Part shown: positions 6,073 through 10,007 of the stretch, piece after piece
Numbering within the stretch: the stretch's first letter is position 1
Layout: each line of letters begins with the position of its first letter
Assembly: GCA_016919605.1 (NCBI GenBank)
Contig: JACXTQ010000364.1
Span: 1 to 10,007, forward strand
DNA length: 10,007 nt
Origin: Methylovulum sp.
GTDB lineage: Bacteria; Pseudomonadota; Gammaproteobacteria; Methylococcales; Methylomonadaceae
Direction: 5' to 3'
The notes under the pieces: model-generated
Databases searched by the model: none
Seen by the model: the letters and a program-made list of their open reading frames with translations, nothing else
Told to the model about the DNA's origin: nothing
Translations under genes and position numbers: made by a program

Positions 6073-6809
6073 GCCGCTTCCCCTTGGGTCAGTTGTTGGA
6101 AGGCTTCCCGGATCGAGGCCGTTCCGGTCAATGCCAACACTTCGTTGACTGTGCCATTGGCTTTTATTTGGCCTTTATGCAGCACCAGCAAATGGTCGCC
6201 CGGATAAATCTCATCGATAAGATGGCTGGCCCACAATACGGCCAGCCCTGTTTCCCGTGCCAACTGGTGGACATAGTCAACAATGGCTTGCCGACTGGGC
6301 ACGTCCAAGCCGACAGTCGGCTCGTCCAATAGCAACAGGGAAGGCTGGTGCAACAAGGCCCTGGCGATTTCGACGCGGCGTTTATGGCCGCCATTGAGCT
6401 GGCGCACTTTTTCTTGGCGGCGCTCCCACATATTCAAACGCTGCAATTCCTGTTCTATGCGTTGGCCGGCCTGTTTGCGGCCTATGCCATGCAAGGCTGC
6501 ATGGTAATACAAGTTGTCCATGACTGACATATCCATATCCAAGGTGGTCTGTTGAAAGACAATCCCCAATTTTGCCAAAGCCTTGCAGGTTTGCTGTTGG
6601 AGATCAAAGCCACATAAGGCGATATGGCCATCATGGCTGTCATACAAGCGGGTGATTAGGGAAAACAAGGTGGTTTTGCCCGCCCCGTTAGGGCCTAACA
6701 ATATGGTGCATTCACCCGCATAAATTTGGAAACTGAGCCGATCCAAGGCTTTTTTGGCACCGTAAGCAAAGCTTAGCTGGTCAACCGCTAGGGCAATAGT
6801 CGCTTTCAT
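6069..6809 (-). CDS. pedB: ABC transporter ATP-binding protein, PQQ-dependent alcohol dehydrogenase system (PedB-like)
   Basis: This is the ATPase that powers the PedC-like permease. I take the ATG at 6809 (246 residues), which overlaps the beta-propeller stop as ATGA and gives the family start MKATIALAVDQLSFAYG; a GTG at 6830 would add seven residues but has no better ribosome site. Visible motifs are Walker A GPNGAGKTT (39-47), the Q-loop at VFQQTTLD (Q86/Q87), the signature LNGGHKRR (138-145), Walker B LLLLDEP (158-164), GLD D-loop (167-169) and the switch histidine H196 in LWASHLID. The signature differs from the usual LSGGQ: Asn replaces Ser and His replaces Gln. I believe close relatives share this, but could not check. 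The symbol is by analogy with ped of P. putida. The C-terminal 30 residues resemble the short regulatory tail of drug and ABC-2 exporters. Confidence 0.92.
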   Translation of the reverse strand: MKATIALAVDQLSFAYGAKKALDRLSFQIYAGECTILLGPNGAGKTTLFSLITRLYDSHDGHIALCGFDLQQQTCKALAKLGIVFQQTTLDMDMSVMDNLYYHAALHGIGRKQAGQRIEQELQRLNMWERRQEKVRQLNGGHKRRVEIARALLHQPSLLLLDEPTVGLDVPSRQAIVDYVHQLARETGLAVLWASHLIDEIYPGDHLLVLHKGQIKANGTVNEVLALTGTASIREAFQQLTQGEAA

Positions 6810-7849
6810 GGTTTTACGGCGACACCCCACGGGTAGGTGCCAACCCCGACTGAGTGGGTGACAGTTTGCGAGTCCAGATCAATGATGGAAACGTCATTGC
6901 TTACGCCGTTGGTGGTGTACAGGCGTTTTTGGTCGGGTGAAAACGCCAAGTTCCAGACCCTGGAACCAACCAGCAACATTTTTTCCACCACAAAGGTTTG
7001 CGCATTGACCACCGCCACGCGGTTAGCCGGCCCTAAGGCGACATAGCCATAACGCCTGTCTTTATCAATGGCGATACCGACAGGCTGCATTTTATCGGCG
7101 GTGACGCCAGCCGCCTCAAAGGTGAGGGACTTGATGATTTGTTTGGTTTTGACATCCAAGATCATCAGTGTCCCCGCCATTTCCGAAGTGACCCACAATT
7201 GTTGGCTGTCGGGGGTGAACTGTACGGCGCGGGGGCGTGGGTCAACCAGCGTGTTATCGGTGATGGTTTGGGTTTTGGTGTCGATCCAATGCACCATATT
7301 AGTGGTTTCCGAGGCGCTGGCCAGCCATTGGTTATCAGGGCTGACGGAGATCCCTTCCGGCTCCACCCCGACCTTGATTTGTTTGACCACCTGCTTTTTG
7401 GCAATATCAATCACCGTGACCAAGCTGTCATCTTCATTGGAGGCATAAAGCAAATCGCCTTTAGGGCTTAATGCGAAGGTTTCAGGATCATCCCCTGACG
7501 GCAACCGCCCTAGCTCCTTAAACGTGCTGGCATCGAGCATTTTGATGGTGTTGTCATCGCTGGTCGCCACATACAGCACTTTATTGTCGGGGCTGATGGC
7601 AATGCCGCGAGGCCGTTGGCCCACCGGCACGGTGGTGAGCAATTTGCCCGCCAGCGGGTCTAGTACCGCCAAGGCATTGTCTTTTTCCAGAGTGACAAAG
7701 ACCGTTTCCGCACCCGCGCAGCCCATACCCAGCAACAGCAAGCCGCCTAGAGCCATACTCAGCGATTGTTTAAGGCTGGTGGATGAGGTTAATCGCCACT
7801 TGGCAATACAGGTGGCGATTGTAGGATTGTTAGTAGGCATGGTTTCCAT
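6806..7849 (-). CDS. Secreted seven-bladed YVTN beta-propeller, PQQ-dependent catabolism-associated
   Basis: This protein probably acts in the periplasm next to the ABC transporter. Of 347 residues, 1-47 form a long signal peptide: basic region around K17-R19 and K27, hydrophobic core MALGGLLLLGMG, and cleavage after CAGA before E48. The cysteine at 44 lacks a proper lipobox (GMGC), so a lipoprotein is less likely. The rest is seven repeats of about 42 residues with the pattern 'LYVxxxxDNxxxxxDxxxxxxxxxxxVGxxPxGIAxSPD', for example QRPRGIAISPDNKVLYVATSDDN and VEPEGISVSPDN, ending TYPWGVAVKP. It starts 3 nt after the binding-protein stop. A second ATG at codon 4 has a slightly better purine-rich upstream (GGAAACC) and may be the real start. 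Homologues sit in the same place in PQQ-alcohol-dehydrogenase clusters. A role in ligand or metal binding is inferred; blade loops show no obvious metal site. Confidence 0.9.
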   Translation of the reverse strand: METMPTNNPTIATCIAKWRLTSSTSLKQSLSMALGGLLLLGMGCAGAETVFVTLEKDNALAVLDPLAGKLLTTVPVGQRPRGIAISPDNKVLYVATSDDNTIKMLDASTFKELGRLPSGDDPETFALSPKGDLLYASNEDDSLVTVIDIAKKQVVKQIKVGVEPEGISVSPDNQWLASASETTNMVHWIDTKTQTITDNTLVDPRPRAVQFTPDSQQLWVTSEMAGTLMILDVKTKQIIKSLTFEAAGVTADKMQPVGIAIDKDRRYGYVALGPANRVAVVNAQTFVVEKMLLVGSRVWNLAFSPDQKRLYTTNGVSNDVSIIDLDSQTVTHSVGVGTYPWGVAVKP

Positions 7850-7852
7850 AAT

Positions 7853-9067
7853 TTACTGATTCCAGTGACACTGTGATTCGGGTTGGTCAAAACCTAAGGT
7901 ATCCAATTCGGTCTTTTGGTGCAAAAAACCCTCAATCGGTGCGACCGCAACCATAGAACGCGCCGCCGCCAATAATATCGGCTGCCGCAGTTGCCCATCC
8001 CAGGCCCGAAACGATAAAGGGTTGCCTTTATAACCTTGCAAGGCGAAACGCTCGCCCAGCATATAGTTTTTTAGTGCTGGCAATTGTGCGCTGTGTGTAC
8101 GCGTGGCCGCTTCGCCGATGGCGCGTACCGCTATGTAGGCACCATAGTCCTCTTCCGCCATCGCCCGTCCGGCTTGCTCAAGAAAGCGGTTTTGCAACTG
8201 GGTCGCGCCCCATTGGTCATGGGTCGGATGCCACGCGGTCGCCACCAAGCCTTGGCTGCCAATGATCGGACGCGGCGACCAAGTACGGTAGTCCAGATAT
8301 TCGCCAAATTCGCCTTGTTCATCGGCCACCACCAGCACATCATAATCATCATCAATTTGGCTGAACACCGCCACATCCGATTGCGCCGTGCGCCGTGCAT
8401 CAAAGGTATGCTCCCAAGTTTTTTCCGCGACCAATTCCCTATTAAAACGCTTGGCGGCGCGTTTTAGGGCATCGGCAAACAATCGGTCAGCTGCACTGGT
8501 GCCCACCACCAAAAACCACTTGTCCCAGCGTTTTTTCATCATATACTGTGCCAGCGCATCCGCCCGCATACTGCGCGAAGGCAAAATATGCAGGACATTG
8601 GCGCGGCATTGCCCGTTGCGCAAAGCGTCATCAGTCGTCTGCGCATCAAACAGCAACAGCTCCTTACCGGCAGCGGTATCGGCGATATTAAGCACAGCGT
8701 CTGCGGGCAACACGGTGATTAAGTAACTGTATTTGCCCGCGATCTGCGTGGCGAACACCTCGTCCACCTTGCCGTCCACAGGTACGGTGAAGGCTTTCAG
8801 GCGAAATTGCTGATGGGTGAACTGCCCGGTGGTATTATTGTCACTGATTGCCAGTTGTGCACCGAAAATCCCCTTATTTTTGATAAAAACATCTAAATTC
8901 GAGAGCTGTGGTGGTGGCGTTTTTTCCTGAGTTAAATAAGCAATATCAATAACTTGATTGTTTTCGGCTGAGGCCGTGGTAAAAATAAATGCCAGAAAAA
9001 AACATAATGTGTGAAATAGTGCCTTTAAAAACACGCTTTTTTCCTTAAGATTAAGAGATTTAGCCAT
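7853..9067 (-). CDS. Periplasmic substrate-binding protein, PQQ-dependent alcohol dehydrogenase system
   Basis: This is the first gene of the operon. Of 404 residues, 1-34 are a signal peptide (basic start, hydrophobic FLKALFHTLCFFLAFIFT, cleavage TASA before E35). The mature part has the type I periplasmic-binding fold plan of branched-chain amino acid receptors: VIDIAYLTQ start, a first domain to about residue 160, then WDKWFLVVG and a second domain with DYDVLVVADEQGEFGEYLDYRTW and 'RPIIGSQGLVATAWHPTHDQWGA'. The C-terminal ELDTLGFDQPESQC is, from memory, a hallmark of the family found with PQQ-dependent alcohol dehydrogenases. Mature cysteines in the NGQCRAN and ESQCHW segments may form a disulfide. 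Ribosome site is weak (GAATTAG). The ligand is unknown; a lanthanide, PQQ, alcohol or aldehyde product have all been possibilities for this system. Confidence 0.9.
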   Translation of the reverse strand: MAKSLNLKEKSVFLKALFHTLCFFLAFIFTTASAENNQVIDIAYLTQEKTPPPQLSNLDVFIKNKGIFGAQLAISDNNTTGQFTHQQFRLKAFTVPVDGKVDEVFATQIAGKYSYLITVLPADAVLNIADTAAGKELLLFDAQTTDDALRNGQCRANVLHILPSRSMRADALAQYMMKKRWDKWFLVVGTSAADRLFADALKRAAKRFNRELVAEKTWEHTFDARRTAQSDVAVFSQIDDDYDVLVVADEQGEFGEYLDYRTWSPRPIIGSQGLVATAWHPTHDQWGATQLQNRFLEQAGRAMAEEDYGAYIAVRAIGEAATRTHSAQLPALKNYMLGERFALQGYKGNPLSFRAWDGQLRQPILLAAARSMVAVAPIEGFLHQKTELDTLGFDQPESQCHWNQ

Positions 9068-9126
9068 CTAATTCTAGTCGATTCAGAAAATTTTTTTTAA
9101 CCTTTTCACAAAAAAACCTCGGTTTA

Positions 9127-9156
9127 ATTGAAAATTTTTCCTTACTCACTGACAAT
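9127..9156. promoter_or_regulatory. Overlapping divergent promoter-like elements
   Basis: On the plus strand TTGAAA (9128-9133) and GACAAT (9151-9156) are 17 bp apart, pointing to the PilZ gene. On the minus strand TTGTCA (plus 9150-9155) and TTCAAT (plus 9127-9132) are also 17 bp apart, pointing to the ABC operon. Each -10 matches only 4/6. The two sets use the same bases, so polymerase could bind in only one direction at a time. Confidence 0.4.
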
Positions 9157-9160
9157 AAAA

Positions 9161-9175
9161 GGATATTTCATATCC
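9161..9175. repeat. Inverted repeat GGATAT-TTC-ATATCC
   Basis: A perfect 6-bp inverted repeat with a 3-nt spacer lies just after the plus-strand -10 candidate, 15 nt before the PilZ ATG and immediately ahead of its AAGGG ribosome site. It could be an operator at the start of transcription or a small hairpin in the PilZ leader that affects ribosome access. A 6-bp repeat can arise by chance in AT-rich DNA. Confidence 0.4.
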
Positions 9176-9189
9176 AAGGGTCCCCCATT

Positions 9190-9591
9190 ATGACAAACTT
9201 TGATAGCACCAATGATTTGGACGTGTTGTTTAACGCTAACTTCCCCGAAGATTTGGTCAAAAACCACCGCATCGCCACCCGCTTTGTCCGCGAAGACATC
9301 GACGCATCCATCGGCGATTTGGGGTTATTTAGCCACGGCAAGCACTTCCCGGTCCACTTGATCGACATCACCAGCAAAGGCGTGCTGATCCAATCGGAGA
9401 AAAAACTCAAGGTTGACCAGACCCTGTCGTTAACGCTCAAATTCAAGACCGGCAAGGCTTTTGTCATCAAGGCCAAAGTCGTGCGTATCGCCGCCAACAC
9501 CACCAACCACTACGGGGTAAAGTTCGACCGCTATAACAACGAACTGGGCGACTACCTGTTGGACACCCAGACCAAGTTGGTTTTCAAATGA
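9190..9591 (+). CDS. PilZ domain protein, probable cyclic di-GMP receptor
   Basis: PilZ domains bind the second messenger cyclic di-GMP. This 133-residue protein is close to a stand-alone PilZ domain. The RxxxR motif is R27-I-A-T-R31 and the second motif is D59-I-T-S-K-G64, where Thr replaces the usual Ser of DxSxxG. Between them is an insertion of roughly 10 residues relative to short PilZ domains (GDLGLFSHGKHF). After it come the expected strands GVLIQSEKKLKVDQTLSLTLKF, AFVIKAKVVRI and HYGVKFDRYNNE. Residues 1-24 are an acidic lead-in with no signal or membrane segment, so it is cytoplasmic. AAGGG about 10 nt upstream of the ATG is a fair ribosome site. The stop overlaps the start of the next gene as ATGA. 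The target is unknown; no flagellar, pilus or polysaccharide gene is in the window. Confidence 0.88.
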   Translation: MTNFDSTNDLDVLFNANFPEDLVKNHRIATRFVREDIDASIGDLGLFSHGKHFPVHLIDITSKGVLIQSEKKLKVDQTLSLTLKFKTGKAFVIKAKVVRIAANTTNHYGVKFDRYNNELGDYLLDTQTKLVFK

Positions 9592-10007
9592 GCCACCCCA
9601 CCCTAAGCCAACTTATCGTCTATCCAATCAAATCCCTGGCCGGTATCAGCGTCGCCCGCTGGCCCGTCCACGCCACTGGCTTGCAATACGACAGGCAATG
9701 GATGCTGATTGATGCCGACGGGCAATTTCTCAGCCAGCGCCGTCTGCCCGCTATGGCTTTAATCAAAACGGCTTTAGAGGAGGGGCAACTTATCATCAGT
9801 GCCGACCAACACCCTGACTTGACCTTGGCCTTAACTCCCGCCCTAGGGGAGCCGGTCACTTGCCGCATTTGGGAGGACACCTGTAGCGCACGGCTAGTCG
9901 GTGTTGTCGCCGATGCCTGGTTCAGTGCAGTCTTACAACATGACTGCCGCCTCGTGTACTTGCCGGATGCAGAAATACGCCCCGTAGACCCCCGTTACGC
10001 GCAACAG
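9588..10007 (+). CDS. MOSC domain protein, YcbX-like (partial, N-terminal 140 residues)
   Basis: Translation from the ATG at 9588 stays open to the window edge. The start MSHPTLSQLIVYPIKSLAGISV, then ATGLQYDRQWMLIDADGQFLSQRRLPAMALI, follows the N-terminal MOSC beta-barrel of E. coli YcbX and of the mARC amidoxime reductases. Later parts VTCRIWEDTCSARLVG, DAWFSAVLQHDCRLVYLPD and RPVDPRYAQQ also track YcbX. Family members carry molybdenum cofactor in the C-terminal MOSC domain, and YcbX-type proteins often end in a 2Fe-2S ferredoxin domain; both would lie outside the window. YcbX reduces N-hydroxylated bases and related compounds. It overlaps the PilZ stop by ATGA, so the two are cotranscribed and probably translationally coupled. 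Confidence 0.88.
   Translation, partial: MSHPTLSQLIVYPIKSLAGISVARWPVHATGLQYDRQWMLIDADGQFLSQRRLPAMALIKTALEEGQLIISADQHPDLTLALTPALGEPVTCRIWEDTCSARLVGVVADAWFSAVLQHDCRLVYLPDAEIRPVDPRYAQQ

Noticed and set aside
6806..7849. The beta-propeller as a lipoprotein
   Set aside because: The cysteine at residue 44 is preceded by L-G-M-G, which does not fit the lipobox well, while AGA before E48 is a good signal peptidase I site.
8074..8726. Plus-strand open frames opposite the binding-protein gene
   Set aside because: They are antisense shadows of a clearly coding frame; products are Arg-rich and have no recognisable domain.

Overview
The window looks like chromosomal DNA of a gammaproteobacterium. SucC and SucD are close to the enterobacterial type. 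The tRNAs encode their own CCA ends, and promoters are classical sigma70. A PQQ-alcohol-dehydrogenase-associated ABC operon points to a methylotroph or alcohol oxidiser, and a type I methanotroph (Methylococcales) is my best guess. That guess rests on gene content recalled from memory, not on a search. I see no insertion sequence, phage gene, CRISPR array or replication origin.

Layout. Positions 2-2031 (+) hold sucC and sucD, the two subunits of succinyl-CoA synthetase, overlapping by 4 nt and followed by a hairpin terminator. Positions 2141-2470 (-) hold a small tRNA unit: a near-ideal promoter with an AT-rich upstream element, tRNA-Gly(GCC), an intrinsic-terminator-like hairpin, tRNA-Cys(GCA) and a second terminator. 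Positions 2483-3001 (-) encode a single-pass membrane protein with an SH3-like periplasmic domain, with its own promoter. Positions 3250-4851 (-) encode a 533-residue cytosolic protein of unknown function with a beta-rich, possibly PilZ-like C-terminus.

Positions 5269-9067 (-) form one tight four-gene operon. In order of transcription it encodes a periplasmic binding protein, a secreted seven-bladed YVTN beta-propeller, an ABC ATPase and an ABC-2 permease. It ends at a strong hairpin at 5128-5162. This is the conserved 'PQQ-dependent alcohol dehydrogenase system' ABC cassette (Ped type), a relative of which has been tied to lanthanide-dependent growth in Pseudomonas putida. No alcohol dehydrogenase gene lies in this window.

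Positions 9190-10007 (+), divergent from that operon, hold a PilZ-domain gene overlapping by 4 nt with a MOSC-domain (YcbX-like) gene that runs off the window edge. The 122-bp divergent region has promoter-like elements for both directions lying on top of each other, and a short inverted repeat at the predicted PilZ transcription start.

Most genes here belong to known families. The parts least explained are the 533-residue protein, the SH3-like membrane protein, the hairpin between the two tRNAs, and the pairing of an export-type permease with a periplasmic binding protein and a beta-propeller.
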